NCBI GenBank assembly: GCA_000171835.1
Contig: ABHC01000016.1
Location: 83,980-147,979 of the forward strand
Length of the DNA stretch: 64,000 bases
Source: an alpha proteobacterium BAL199
GTDB lineage: Bacteria; Pseudomonadota; Alphaproteobacteria; Thalassobaculales; Thalassobaculaceae
Direction of reading: 5' to 3'
Numbering within the stretch: position 1 is the first letter of the stretch; the number at the start of each line of letters is the position of its first letter. Under the pieces are notes generated by a model, which had not been told where the DNA came from, ran no database searches, and saw nothing but the letters and a program-made list of their open reading frames with translations. Made by a program: the position numbers and the translations under genes. Of the stretch, positions 1-9,173 are shown piece after piece.

Positions 1-451
1 TTTTCTCAAGTTCCTTCTTGTAGGTCGTGGCGACCGACACGCTGTCGAACACCGCGTCGACGGCGACCACGCCGGCCAACAACTCCTGCTCCTTCAGAGG
101 GATGCCGAGCTTGGCGTAGGTTGCCAGCAACTCCGGATCGACCTCATCGAGGCTCTTCGGGCCGTCCTTCTGCTTCGGAGCGGAGTAGTAGTGGATGTCC
201 TGGTAGTCGATACGCTGGTAGTCGACCTTGGCCCACTCCGGCTCGACCATGCGCTTCCACTGCTCGAACGCCTTCAGGCGCCACTCCAGCAGCCACTCCG
301 GCTCCTCCTTCTTGGCGGAGATGAACCGGATGGTGCTCTCGTCGAGCCCCTTCGGCGCAACATCGGACTCGATATCGGTCACGAAGCCGTACTTGTACGC
401 GCCTCCGGTAACGTCCTCGACCTGTCGCACGGTGTCCGCGGTGGCGGCCAT
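1..451 (-). CDS. sufB: Fe-S cluster assembly scaffold SufB (N-terminal part)
   Basis: The first 150 residues of SufB are present and the gene runs off the left edge of the window. SufB is the scaffold of the cytoplasmic SufBCD complex that assembles iron-sulfur clusters. The protein begins MAATADTVRQVEDVT and carries the typical N-terminal stretch with EPEWLLEWRLKAFEQW and YYSAPKQK, which is strongly family-specific. The ATG at 451 is preceded by a good GGGAGAGA ribosome site. It lies 29 bp downstream of the Rrf2 regulator on the same strand, the usual head of a SUF operon. The rest of the operon is outside the window. Confidence 0.93.
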   Translation of the reverse strand, partial: MAATADTVRQVEDVTGGAYKYGFVTDIESDVAPKGLDESTIRFISAKKEEPEWLLEWRLKAFEQWKRMVEPEWAKVDYQRIDYQDIHYYSAPKQKDGPKSLDEVDPELLATYAKLGIPLKEQELLAGVVAVDAVFDSVSVATTYKKELEK

Positions 452-480
452 CGGTTTTCTCTCCCGTATCCGTCGTTCGT

Positions 481-951
481 CTACTCGGCGGCCCCGACAG
501 TCGTCGGGTGCAGCGTGGGCGCCGGGGTTCGTACCGGAAACATGCCTTCCGGGTCGACCATGTCGGCAAGTGTCACACCATCCAAGGCCGCCCGGATCGC
601 CCGGTTGACCCGGTTCCAGTTGCCGCGCATCGGGCACGAATGCTCGACTTCGCAACACTCCTCGGCACCGTCGACGCAGGCTGTCAGGGCAATCGGCCCC
701 TCCAACGCCTGAATGATTTCGGTGACGGTCACTGCCGCAGCCGGCCGATCCAGCGCGTAGCCGCCCTTGGCACCGCGATGGGCGCTGATCAGCGACACCG
801 CCGCCATCTGCTTCAAAAGCTTCGACACCGTCGGAACCGGCACGCCGGTCGCATCCGCCAAGGCCGCCGCCGTCCGCACCCGTCCGGCTTCATGAGCCAT
901 CTGCCCAAGAACCACGATGGCGTAGTCGGTCATGCGGTTGAGACGAAGCAT
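481..951 (-). CDS. SUF-system Rrf2-family transcriptional regulator
   Basis: A 156-residue winged-helix regulator of the Rrf2 family, of the type found first in alphaproteobacterial suf operons; it is expected to sense Fe-S status and control sufB and following genes. I chose the ATG at 951 (MLRLNRMTDYAIVVL), which matches the usual family start and has an AGGGTG site just upstream; longer reading frames run into the promoter. The N-terminal half holds the DNA-binding helices. A cysteine cluster near residues 92-106 (C, CC, C) is the likely Fe-S ligand set. sufB starts 29 bp downstream, so co-transcription is likely. Confidence 0.88.
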   Translation of the reverse strand: MLRLNRMTDYAIVVLGQMAHEAGRVRTAAALADATGVPVPTVSKLLKQMAAVSLISAHRGAKGGYALDRPAAAVTVTEIIQALEGPIALTACVDGAEECCEVEHSCPMRGNWNRVNRAIRAALDGVTLADMVDPEGMFPVRTPAPTLHPTTVGAAE

Positions 952-965
952 CAGCACCCTAATCT

Positions 966-980
966 GTACCAGTTCGGTAC
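966..980. promoter_or_regulatory. Inverted repeat GTACC-N5-GGTAC upstream of the suf regulator
   Basis: A perfect 5-bp inverted repeat with a 5-bp spacer lies 14 bp before the chosen start of the Rrf2 regulator, in the place where an autoregulatory operator would sit. The sequence is seen directly; the function is inference from position. Confidence 0.4.
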
Positions 981-1134
981 GCATTAGGTAGTCCCGGCTC
1001 CGGGGGCGGTCAAGGTGAAAGTGGACCGTATTGGTCGTGTTTGTCCAGGCACCGCGAATTGCCACTTCCGGAATTGTACCGGGCGACCCGCCTCCCTATC
1101 CTCACCCTCCCTCCAACCAAACCATCTCGCTGCG

Positions 1135-2022
1135 GTGAACCAAAGCCGACCCCTGCTCTCCGCCGCCTGGATGATGGGCGCGCTCGCATCCTTCACGACC
1201 ATGGCGCTCGCTGGCCGCGAGTTGACGGCCGAGATGTCGGTGTTCCAGGCGATGGCGCTCAGAAGCATCATTTGCGTGACGGTGCTGACAGCAATCGCTT
1301 GGCGTGTCGGCTTCGCCTCCGTGGCTACTGGGCGTCTTCGCCTGCACCTGGCGCGCAGCGCGGTGCACTACACCGGCACCTACGCCTGGATCTACGGCAT
1401 CAGCGTGCTGCCGCTGGCGGCGGTGTTCTCCATCGAGTTCACGACACCGATCTGGACCGCCATCTTTGCCGCGCTGTTCCTGCGCGAGCCGTTCACACGC
1501 TGGCGGGCGATCGGCATTGCGCTCGGCTTCGCCGGCATCCTGGTAATCCTGCGTCCCGGCTCGGCCATGATCGACCTCGCCGCTTTCGTCGTGCTGGGCG
1601 CGGCTTGGTGCTATGCCGCGACCTACGCGTTCACCCGCGCCATGGCGCCGACCGAGAGCCCGCTCACCATCATCTTCTGGATGAACCTCATCCAGTTGCC
1701 GCTCGGCCTCGGTCCGGCACTGACCGTCTGGGTCACGCCCTCGCCCGAGGCGTGGCCCTGGATTGCCGCGATCGGGGTTTCCGGTCTGACCTCGCACTGG
1801 TGCGTGTCGCACGCGATGCGGCACGCCGACGCCGCCGTGGTGGCGCCGATGGATTTCGTGCGGCTGCCACTGATCGCCGTGGTCGGCTGGCTGCTCTACG
1901 CCGAACCCTTCAACCCCTATGTGCTGGCCGGCGGCGGGCTGATCTTCGCCGGCAACATGATCAGCATCTGGGGCGAGCGCCGCCGAAGGCGACGGGTCAA
2001 CCCGTCCGCATCGGGTAGCTGA
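1135..2022 (+). CDS. DMT-superfamily (EamA) transporter
   Basis: An integral membrane protein of about 295 residues with two EamA repeats and roughly ten hydrophobic segments, typical of drug/metabolite exporters; the substrate cannot be told. Features include GRELTAEMSVFQ after helix 1, FTTPIWTAIFAALFLRE in repeat 1 and MDFVRLPLIAVVGWLLY in repeat 2. The start is uncertain: an ATG at 1015 would add 40 residues that look non-membrane and non-conserved, so I prefer the GTG at 1135. It is divergent from the suf genes, and its 3' end overlaps by 26 bp the remnant of the convergent P450. Confidence 0.85.
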   Translation: MNQSRPLLSAAWMMGALASFTTMALAGRELTAEMSVFQAMALRSIICVTVLTAIAWRVGFASVATGRLRLHLARSAVHYTGTYAWIYGISVLPLAAVFSIEFTTPIWTAIFAALFLREPFTRWRAIGIALGFAGILVILRPGSAMIDLAAFVVLGAAWCYAATYAFTRAMAPTESPLTIIFWMNLIQLPLGLGPALTVWVTPSPEAWPWIAAIGVSGLTSHWCVSHAMRHADAAVVAPMDFVRLPLIAVVGWLLYAEPFNPYVLAGGGLIFAGNMISIWGERRRRRRVNPSASGS

Positions 2023-3098
2023 GAAAGCCGCGGAACCGAACGCGGCCTCCCCGAACGGGATCACCGGCCCGCTCCAGCCACGAGAACCGCCGGGTCGCGG
2101 TTGGCAGCACCAATGCCGATGTGCACGTAGGTGCCGGCCTCAAGGGTGTGGCCGGCAAGCACCAGACGCTCTCCCACCCGGCGGTTGCCCAACTGGTTTG
2201 AGCTTTCGTAGCGCAGAAACTCCTCAACGGCGCCGTTGATCAAGTCTGGATCGGCTCTGAGACGGACCAGTTCGGCAGGATGATCATGGAGAGCGGCGAC
2301 ACCGTTGCCGATCAGATTGGTCGTTGTCTCGTGCCCTGCGTTGAGCAGGAAGACGCAATTCTGGGCCAGTTCCTCGGGAGTCAGCAACTCTCCAGTCGCG
2401 GCATCCCCGGCGATCAGCGTGGACAGCACATCGCTGCCGTCGAGCACCGGGTCCCGCCGCCGGTCCGCGATCAGTTGGTCGAGATAGGCGGTGAACTCGC
2501 TCACCGCACGGTGGCCGCGGGCTATCTGTTCGTCGCTCAGGCGCCGCTCAAGCGCACCGAGAATGGCCAGCGACCACTCGCGCAGCGGACCGCGCTCGTC
2601 CATCGGGATCGCCAGCAGGTCACCGATCACCTGTACCGGTACCGCGGCCGCGAGGTCGGCGATCAGGTCGAACTGCCGCATCTCGGCGATCCGATCCAGC
2701 AACCGGTCGACCAGAGCTTCCAGCTTCGGCTGCAGCGCGCCCAGAGCCCGCAGCGTGAAGGCCGGCATCAGCAGGCGACGGACACGCGTGTGCAGCGGCG
2801 GATCGTTGAACACCAGGCTGGTGGTGTGGTGCCGGTACAGTAGGGTATCGACGCCGTACTTCGGACCGAACTCGCGGGTCTTGTCGGACAGGAATCGCCG
2901 GTCGCGATAGACCTCCAGGCAATCGGCGTAGCGCGACAGGAAAACCGAACCGTCGGCCATCCGGTGTACCGGTGCGTGCTCGCGCAAGGCACGATAGGTC
3001 GGGTACGGATCGTCAAGAAAGCCGGGGTCGAGGTTGGTCAGGTCAAAGGCGGAGGCCACCGATCGAGGGTCCGTCGGACGGCCTGCCGCCACAGTCAT
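1997..3098 (-). pseudogene. Cytochrome P450, heme loop lost by internal deletion
   Basis: A class I bacterial P450. The N-terminal 335 residues are good: substrate region, I-helix AGHETTTN at 254-261 and the K-helix ExxR (E293, R296). The frame then ends at 2061 soon after GIGAANRDPAV, without the FGxGxHxCxG heme loop. The neighbouring frame from about 2095 to 1997 reads ERAGDPVRGG and RVRFRGFLSYP, a normal P450 C-terminus. About 45-50 residues, including the heme cysteine, are therefore deleted and the ends joined out of frame, so no active enzyme can be made. The start overlaps the stop of the 2OG oxygenase gene upstream (ATGA), which indicates an operon. Confidence 0.85.
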
Positions 3099-4108
3099 GC
3101 CGTCGCGGCCTCGTCCTTGCGGTAGGTGAAGGTCGCGTCAAACCGCGACTGCAGATACGGCCCGGCCAGGACAGGCGCGAACTTCGGGACATCCCCAGGG
3201 ACCACGGTGCCCGGCAGCGCCTCGATCAGGGCGTCCCAGTTCGGGTCGAAGAAGAACGGCATCGAGTACCGCTCCCGCCCAGAGGTGTTGATCACCCGGT
3301 GCGGCGTCGCCTGGAAGCGGCCGTTGGTCCAGCGCGCCATCTGGTCGCCGAGATTGATGACGAATGTATCGGGCACCGGTGGTGCCGCGATCCACTCACC
3401 GGCCGAATTGCGGACCTGCAGGCCGCCATTGGCATCCTGTGCCAGGATCGTCAGGCAACCGTAATCGGTGTGGGCGCCGCACCCCATGGTCTGGGCCTCG
3501 ATCTGCCCTTCCTGCGGCGGATAATGCAGCAGGCGCAGCGACGCGCAGGGCTGGTCGATTTTGTCGGCGAAGAAATCGGGCGCCAGATCAAGCGCGAGCG
3601 CGAAGCCGCGCATCAACGTCTCGGCCAGCGACCGCATCGCGGCAAAGTACGCATCCGTGGTTCCCCGGAAGCCCAGCAAATCGGCCGGCCACTGGTTCGG
3701 GCCGTGCAGCGGCAAACTGCGGCGAACCTCCGGATCGTCCGGCCCGAGTTCCCGCCCGATGTCGAGGCCTTCCTTGAGATCGGCGGTCAGATCGGGATCG
3801 GTGTTTTCCTCGAACAGCGAAAAATAGCCTCGGTGGATCTTGGAGTTCCGGATGTGCAACGCGTTCTTGGTCTCAGGCGGCTGCGCGAAGAACCGCTCCG
3901 CCTCGGTCATCATCGCGGCGCGCAGGTCGGCCGGAACGCCGTGGTTGCGGACGTAGACGAAGCCGACGGTGGCCGCGGCATGGCCGAGAGCCTTGGCGAC
4001 GCTTGCAGGATCACTCCCGTCAACCAGCGGGCCGACATCAACAATCGGGATTTCCTGGAAGGCAACCGCTCGTCCGACCAGACCATCGGCCAGAGTGGTG
4101 ATCGCCAT
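3095..4108 (-). CDS. 2-oxoglutarate/Fe(II)-dependent dioxygenase (isopenicillin N synthase family)
   Basis: A 337-residue cytosolic non-heme iron oxygenase. It has the N-terminal DIOX_N region (IPIVDVGPLVDG) and the C-terminal double-stranded beta helix with iron ligands H213 and D215 (GAHTDYG) and H270 (TPHRV), plus the 2-oxoglutarate-binding R280-x-S282. The length is normal. It is the first gene of a two-gene operon; its stop overlaps the start of the P450 by 4 bp. The pairing suggests successive oxidations of one small molecule, but the P450 is now dead. The substrate is unknown. Confidence 0.88.
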   Translation of the reverse strand: MAITTLADGLVGRAVAFQEIPIVDVGPLVDGSDPASVAKALGHAAATVGFVYVRNHGVPADLRAAMMTEAERFFAQPPETKNALHIRNSKIHRGYFSLFEENTDPDLTADLKEGLDIGRELGPDDPEVRRSLPLHGPNQWPADLLGFRGTTDAYFAAMRSLAETLMRGFALALDLAPDFFADKIDQPCASLRLLHYPPQEGQIEAQTMGCGAHTDYGCLTILAQDANGGLQVRNSAGEWIAAPPVPDTFVINLGDQMARWTNGRFQATPHRVINTSGRERYSMPFFFDPNWDALIEALPGTVVPGDVPKFAPVLAGPYLQSRFDATFTYRKDEAATA

Positions 4109-4180
4109 GTGACCCTCCCATCATTGGATCCGCCGATTGAGCGCGACACCGCTCCAGACGTCAAGGCGCAGACCCGTCCT

Positions 4181-5191
4181 TCACCCGCCCTGCACGACCC
4201 GGTGGGCCGCCCGGATCATGTCGACCACCTCGATCAGCCGGGCGGCGTAATGGTCCCGGGGCGCAAATGCAGCAGGTCCATGGCCGCGAAAGTTGGTCTC
4301 AATGGTCCGCAGCATACGGTCAAGGCGGCGGCGATGGATGCCCAGAGCCCGTTGGGCCGGATCGGCGACCAAACCGGCGAAGGCGGAGACCACCGCGCCC
4401 ACGGCGGTCAGGCCGACTGTCGTCGATATCACGGCCCACGGCCCAACGACCGCGGGAAACAGGCCGTACCAAGCGCTGCCCAGGCTGGCGCCCAACGGAA
4501 ATCCGGTGATCGCCGCCTTCTGTGCGATGGCGGCAGCCAGGACCGGACCGAGCGTCCACACACTCGGCGTGAACTGCTGGGCCGCCAGGTAGCCCGCGCC
4601 GGCGTTGATCAGCGCGCCGGTCACGTCGGCGGCGGCGGCACGGGCGCCGGTGTAGGCCGCCACCGTCTCCTCGATCCGCTTGCGGATCTCCGGATCGCCG
4701 GCATGCCGGGCGATCTCGGCCAACGGCTCGGCAAGAGCGACCGTCAGCGATGCGTCGCCAAGCATGCACTCTGCAAGCGAATCCCGGGTCGATACACGCC
4801 GGTTATCGGAATACGGCAACTCGAGGAACTCGCTCCACAGCAGCCATTCGATCTCGGTGTCGACGTCGGTGCGCAGGAGCAACCGGCGCGAGGCGAGCCA
4901 GTGGCCCAGCCGCCGTGCGCCCAGCCGGGTAGCGACCACACCGCCGGCGTGCAGCCCGAGTTGCGGCGGCACCAGCGCGATGTTCGCTGGGGCACGCAGA
5001 ACGTCCCAGCCGAACGCGTGGCGGTGCAGGCGCGCCGTGCCGCGGAAGCTGAAGTGACGATCGATGAACGGCCCAGCGGCCTCCCGGCGTCCGGCAACCC
5101 ACCGGTCAATCGAGGCGTCGACCACCCTCCTCGCCATCGCGAGATCCATCGGCAGAGCAGGCGGGGGCGCAAGATCCGGGAGCGAATGCAT
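4181..5191 (-). CDS. DUF6635-type protein of unknown function
   Basis: About 336 residues, resembling the DUF6635 family of alphaproteobacteria (family recognition is from memory). The N-terminus contains RRVVDASIDRWVAGRR and FIDRHFSFRGTARLHRHA. The C-terminal half has glycine/alanine-rich hydrophobic segments (around GALINAGAGYLAAQQ and LTAVGAVVSAFAG) that could be two or three membrane helices. I prefer the ATG at 5191 (MHSLPDLAPP) over an upstream start at 5326, because the latter would run through the divergent promoter and into the next gene. No catalytic motif was recognised. Confidence 0.65.
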   Translation of the reverse strand: MHSLPDLAPPPALPMDLAMARRVVDASIDRWVAGRREAAGPFIDRHFSFRGTARLHRHAFGWDVLRAPANIALVPPQLGLHAGGVVATRLGARRLGHWLASRRLLLRTDVDTEIEWLLWSEFLELPYSDNRRVSTRDSLAECMLGDASLTVALAEPLAEIARHAGDPEIRKRIEETVAAYTGARAAAADVTGALINAGAGYLAAQQFTPSVWTLGPVLAAAIAQKAAITGFPLGASLGSAWYGLFPAVVGPWAVISTTVGLTAVGAVVSAFAGLVADPAQRALGIHRRRLDRMLRTIETNFRGHGPAAFAPRDHYAARLIEVVDMIRAAHRVVQGG

Positions 5192-5315
5192 TGGTGTCAG
5201 ATAGCGACGCAACCCTCTGAAGAAAACCCCCAACACCCTGGGTTGCTTTGCCCGTCGGCCAAAAATGGAATAAAGTTTGCTTCGGAGATCCGCACTGACG
5301 TGCGGAGGGGACTGA

Positions 5316-7034
5316 ATGTTCGGCAAGCAGGAAAACTTCGAGGTCCACGCCTGTCGCGAGGACCGCTGGCAGATCGAGACAACGGCGTCGACTCAAGCCG
5401 ACGCGGAATCGTCTGCGCGCAAGGTGCTCAACAAGCCCGGCGTTACCGGCGTGCGGGTGATCCGTGAGATCTCGCAAGGCAGCACGACGCGCGAAAATGT
5501 CCTGCTTGAGCTGACCCGCCAGGCGGGCGGCAGCGGCAAGATCTTCGTCAACGATATCGATGAAGCCCCGTACTGCGAACACGTCGACGAGTTGTACGCC
5601 GGCCACGGACGCCAAACCATCAATCGGCTGTTTCGCGCCTACCTCGACAAGAACGGCGTGACCGCCAGCGAAGTCATGCACGACTTTCGCGAACTGCGCC
5701 GCCTGATCGACGCCGACACGCTGATGTCCTCCGGCGTGGCCAAGGTCGCCACCCTTCAAGCCAAGGGTCGCGACGATGTCGACATGCCAGCCCGGCGTGA
5801 CGCGTTGGACGGCTTCCTGAACGAGATCACCGCCCGGGCGCGCGCTGCATCGGAACGGAAACTGCCGACCATCCGGGCCGATGGCTTCGAAGGAGCGGTC
5901 GCAAAAGTGGTGGCGTCGGTTGATCCGGCGCAGTGCGATTTCCTGCTTCGGGTGGTCGCCGCACGCGAACTGGTTCAGCAGCGATCCTTCTTCGGCAAGC
6001 TCGCCATGACCATGGACTGGGCCGAACCCGCCGAGGACGATCGGACCCGCGCGCTGGTCGACACCTACATCTCCGACGTCATGGCCAATGCGGAGACCCT
6101 GCAGGACCTGCTGGGAGCGCAGCCGAGCCTGGGAGCAGCCCTCGGCTCACTGATCGACCTAGCGCAGGGCCGGCTGGAAACCGAGAGCGAAGGACGCCCC
6201 GAGGACTCACCCGAAGCCTTGGCCGGACGTCTGAATGCCATGCTCGGGCTCGACGCGCTGCCGGACAGCAAGGCCATGCTGGTCGACCGGGTCCGCCGCC
6301 AACTGGAGGCGAAGAGTCCGCTGGCCAAAGGCGAACCGGCACAAGAGGCCGAGGCCTTCAGCCAGTTGATTGAAAAACTCATGCCGAGCGACGTGCTGTT
6401 CGGCGGTGGGTCGATCGCTGAGGCGCTGACCCATCGCCAGTCGCGCATCCTCAACAAGGGCGGTCTGGCCGGACTCAAGGAAGCGACCGGCTCAATGCTG
6501 CCGGCGCTCGCCGACCCCGTCCGCAAGGTGGCGTATCTGCTGGCACTGGCGGAAAGCAAGTTGGCCGGCTCCATCGGAGACGAGATCAGCCAGCACCTTG
6601 AGGGACTCTTCATCCGACCGGCGTCGGTCAAACAGATCGTCAAAGACAACCGCCCGCCGAACAAGAAGATGGAGACCATCACCACCGTCTACTACAAGGT
6701 CCAGCAATCCGGCCTGGAGGATGGGTTCAAGGCGCGGATCGGCAATCGGCTGGACGAGTTGCTGGCCCACTATATCGTCGACGACCACATCTTGGAAAAG
6801 ATCGACGACCCGAGCCGCCCGCTGCACGTCCGGGCGTTCATGCTGCTGTCGATGTGCACGCCGGAAATGCTGCCGGAGGGCAAGGCCTCGCAACTCGCCC
6901 GGAAGATCATCGTCAAACACCTGCGCAGGCCGAGCTTCGAGACCGAATTGGTGGCCGATGTTCCGGCCGCCGAGAAAGAGCGCGTCCTACGCGATTTCCA
7001 CGTCCAGTTGTTCCGCTGCGGGTTCATGCAGTAG
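5316..7034 (+). CDS. Uncharacterised 572-residue protein
   Basis: A soluble-looking protein with no membrane segment and no motif I can name. The start ATG follows a clear GGAGGGG site. The N-terminal 60 residues (ENFEVHACREDRWQIE, then a TGVRVIREIS strand) look like a small alpha/beta domain. The remainder is predominantly helical and charged (LIEKLMPSDVLFGGG, IIVKHLRRPSFETELV). It is divergently transcribed from the DUF6635 gene, with about 125 bp between them holding both promoters. Its full length, strong ribosome site and normal codon use support a real gene; no function is proposed. Confidence 0.75.
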   Translation: MFGKQENFEVHACREDRWQIETTASTQADAESSARKVLNKPGVTGVRVIREISQGSTTRENVLLELTRQAGGSGKIFVNDIDEAPYCEHVDELYAGHGRQTINRLFRAYLDKNGVTASEVMHDFRELRRLIDADTLMSSGVAKVATLQAKGRDDVDMPARRDALDGFLNEITARARAASERKLPTIRADGFEGAVAKVVASVDPAQCDFLLRVVAARELVQQRSFFGKLAMTMDWAEPAEDDRTRALVDTYISDVMANAETLQDLLGAQPSLGAALGSLIDLAQGRLETESEGRPEDSPEALAGRLNAMLGLDALPDSKAMLVDRVRRQLEAKSPLAKGEPAQEAEAFSQLIEKLMPSDVLFGGGSIAEALTHRQSRILNKGGLAGLKEATGSMLPALADPVRKVAYLLALAESKLAGSIGDEISQHLEGLFIRPASVKQIVKDNRPPNKKMETITTVYYKVQQSGLEDGFKARIGNRLDELLAHYIVDDHILEKIDDPSRPLHVRAFMLLSMCTPEMLPEGKASQLARKIIVKHLRRPSFETELVADVPAAEKERVLRDFHVQLFRCGFMQ

Positions 7035-7055
7035 CGGACAACGACCCGCGCCGCC

Positions 7056-7862
7056 TCAGGGCGACGACGGGTACCTCGTCAACCAGTCGCGAAGCTGCCG
7101 TTCCCCGATCAGGCAATCGTACCCAGTGGCTCGCCGCATTGGAGACCGCGACGGCGTAAGGTCGGCGATCTCCAGCACAAGTTTGCGCCGGATCGCCGCC
7201 CCGAAATCCTCGAACCCTTGGGCGGCCAGAACGAAGGCTCCCGGTCCGGTGACGACGCACTCCTCGTAGTACACATCCAGACCCCGAAGCACCGGAAAGC
7301 CCAGCGGGCCCGGCCGGTCGTTCAGAATGGCCAATCCGTTCAACGTTACCCCGGCGACATTCGCCGCATCCCGGCCGGCCAGCACCGGAAGCCCGTTGTT
7401 GTTCGGCCCGTCGCCGGAAATGTCGATGACCCGGCGGGTACTGGCGAATCCATTGTCGCGGAACAGAGGCAGAGCGAACATCACCGCTCCGCTGATCGAC
7501 GTGCGTTGCCCCGAGACGATGTCCACCGAGGCAAGCCGGGCGGCCATCGTCCGCGCGGCCGGCAACCCATCGATCAGATGCCAGCCCGCCACCAGCCGGA
7601 CATGGCCGGTGCCAGCCCACTCCATGTAGCTCACGGCGATCTTGCCGATCGGGCCGCTTGTCGCCGCCCGAATCACCTCGGGACTGGTAAGCGCCTGGAT
7701 ATAGCCCTGGCGCTGCAACAGCGCCTCCGCCGGATCAATCGACCCGGAGACGTCGACCGCCAGAACCAGTTCAAGGTCGACCGCAAGATCCGCTTCGGCA
7801 ACCGCCCCGCGCGCGGTCGCCAAGCCGATCAGCAACACCAACGTGCCGAGGATCCAGCGCAT
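7056..7862 (-). CDS. DUF1194 domain protein, von Willebrand A-like, secreted
   Basis: A 268-residue protein with an N-terminal signal peptide (MRWILGTLVLLIGLATARG, cleavage likely after AVA) and then a DUF1194 domain, a VWA-like fold: LVLAVDVSGSID is a MIDAS-type DxSxS motif, and RRVIDISGDGPNNNG is the second conserved block. The protein should be periplasmic; the binding partner is unknown. The start at 7862 was chosen because it begins the signal peptide; the frame stays open far upstream, opposite the SLC13 gene, but that is a shadow. It follows the SLC13 permease by 80 bp on the same strand. Confidence 0.88.
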   Translation of the reverse strand: MRWILGTLVLLIGLATARGAVAEADLAVDLELVLAVDVSGSIDPAEALLQRQGYIQALTSPEVIRAATSGPIGKIAVSYMEWAGTGHVRLVAGWHLIDGLPAARTMAARLASVDIVSGQRTSISGAVMFALPLFRDNGFASTRRVIDISGDGPNNNGLPVLAGRDAANVAGVTLNGLAILNDRPGPLGFPVLRGLDVYYEECVVTGPGAFVLAAQGFEDFGAAIRRKLVLEIADLTPSRSPMRRATGYDCLIGERQLRDWLTRYPSSP

Positions 7863-7898
7863 GATCAGAGCATTGCACGCCTCAACCCGCGCACTGTC

Positions 7899-7940
7899 CA
7901 GGGGGATCGCCCCAGGGGGGATCGCCTCAGGGGGATCGTC
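7899..7940. repeat. Three imperfect 13-15 bp tandem repeats (CAGGGGGATCGCC)
   Basis: Three consecutive units, CAGGGGGATCGCCC, CAGGGGGGATCGCCT and CAGGGGGATCGTC, fill the gap between the SLC13 stop and the DUF1194 start. They may be a slippage-prone spacer or a binding array; nothing further can be said. Confidence 0.6.
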
Positions 7941-7942
7941 AG

Positions 7943-9157
7943 TCAACCGACCGCCGCGAGCCACACAATCGAGACCGCCACGGAAAGCAGCGTCATCGGT
8001 ACGCCGCACCGCGCGTGCTCCATGAACCCCAGTCGCACACCCACCGACGCGGCGCGCTCGACCACGATCAGGTTGGCAAGGCTGCCGACCAGCAGCAGGT
8101 TGCCGGCCAGGGTCGAGAGCAACGCCAGGGCCTGCAGCGTCGCCCGCGGCAGGTCCGGCAGCAGCGCCAGCACCAGCACCACCGCCGGTACGTTTCCGAT
8201 GGTGTTGCTCGCCGCCAGCGTCAGCGGGGCCAGCACCGACAGGCGGGTCGGATCGCCGCCAGCGGCCTGCAGTTCCGCGATCCCCTGGCCCACAATCGGC
8301 AAGGCTGCGACCGCATCGGTGATCACGAACAGGCCGACGAACAGCAGCAACAACGGCCAGTCGACATGCGCCAGCATCTCCCGCGTGGTGCGTCGCCGGG
8401 TGACCAGCAACGCACCGGCCACGACCAGCACCCCGGTCGCCTGCGGGACCGGCAGCGCGAAGCAAGCCAGCAGCGCCACCGTCGCGATCACCCCCTTGGC
8501 AATGCCAACGCGATCGACTGCCGGAGGCGCTCGATCCGGGGTCTGACCAGGGTCGGACAGCGCCCGGCGCCAGATTAACGCCACGGTGGCGTAGACGATT
8601 ACCAGCGCCGCGACGGCCGGCGGCCCACAGACCGCCAGGAACGACCAGAACTCGATCCCGCCGGTCTGTCCGATCAGGATGTTCTGCGGGTTGCCGATGA
8701 TCGTCGCCGCCGATCCGGCATTGGCCGCCCCGGCAAGCGCGATCAGATACGGCCGCGGATCGAGACCGCGAGCCGCGATGCCGGCACACAGCAGCGGCGT
8801 CATCGCGAACACCACCACATCGTTCGCCAGCACCGACGAAAGCCCGCCGGCGATGATCACCGTCAACGCCAGCAACCGATGCGGCGACGCATTTCCGTGG
8901 GCGATGGCGTGGGCGCACAAATCGTAGAAGCCGCTGACATAGAACTGCGCCGACAGCACCATCAGGCCGAACAGCACCACCAGTGTCGGCACGTTGACGG
9001 CGGACGCGACCCCAGCCTCGTCGACGGCACCGGCCGCGAACAGCACCAGCGCGCCCAGCAACGCGAAACCGGTGCGGTCGATCCCCAGGCCCGGCACCCG
9101 GCCAAGCGCCAGACCGGCGTAGACGACGACGAAAACGGCCAGGACCAACGCGGTCAT
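7943..9157 (-). CDS. SLC13/ArsB-NhaD type anion or cation permease
   Basis: A 404-residue inner-membrane protein with about eleven hydrophobic helices of the ion-transporter superfamily. Two conserved re-entrant motifs are visible: LANDVVVFAMTPLL in the N-terminal half and ASNTIGNVPAVVLVLAL in the C-terminal half, with AANAGSAATIIGNPQNILIG between. These are typical of CitM/ArsB/YbiR-like permeases. The transported ion cannot be told, and no arsenic genes adjoin it. It lies upstream of the DUF1194 gene and may share its transcript. Confidence 0.85.
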   Translation of the reverse strand: MTALVLAVFVVVYAGLALGRVPGLGIDRTGFALLGALVLFAAGAVDEAGVASAVNVPTLVVLFGLMVLSAQFYVSGFYDLCAHAIAHGNASPHRLLALTVIIAGGLSSVLANDVVVFAMTPLLCAGIAARGLDPRPYLIALAGAANAGSAATIIGNPQNILIGQTGGIEFWSFLAVCGPPAVAALVIVYATVALIWRRALSDPGQTPDRAPPAVDRVGIAKGVIATVALLACFALPVPQATGVLVVAGALLVTRRRTTREMLAHVDWPLLLLFVGLFVITDAVAALPIVGQGIAELQAAGGDPTRLSVLAPLTLAASNTIGNVPAVVLVLALLPDLPRATLQALALLSTLAGNLLLVGSLANLIVVERAASVGVRLGFMEHARCGVPMTLLSVAVSIVWLAAVG

Positions 9158-9173
9158 GGCCGGCTCCGAGAGT

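Noticed and set aside
2972..5467. An 831-codon plus-strand open frame opposite the 2OG oxygenase and DUF6635 genes
   Set aside because: It is an antisense shadow typical of GC-rich DNA; it is Arg/Gly/Pro-rich and has no recognisable motif, while the minus-strand genes have clear families.
7863..8918. A long N-terminal extension of the DUF1194 frame
   Set aside because: It lies antiparallel in frame shadow of the SLC13 gene; the signal peptide at 7862 marks the true start.
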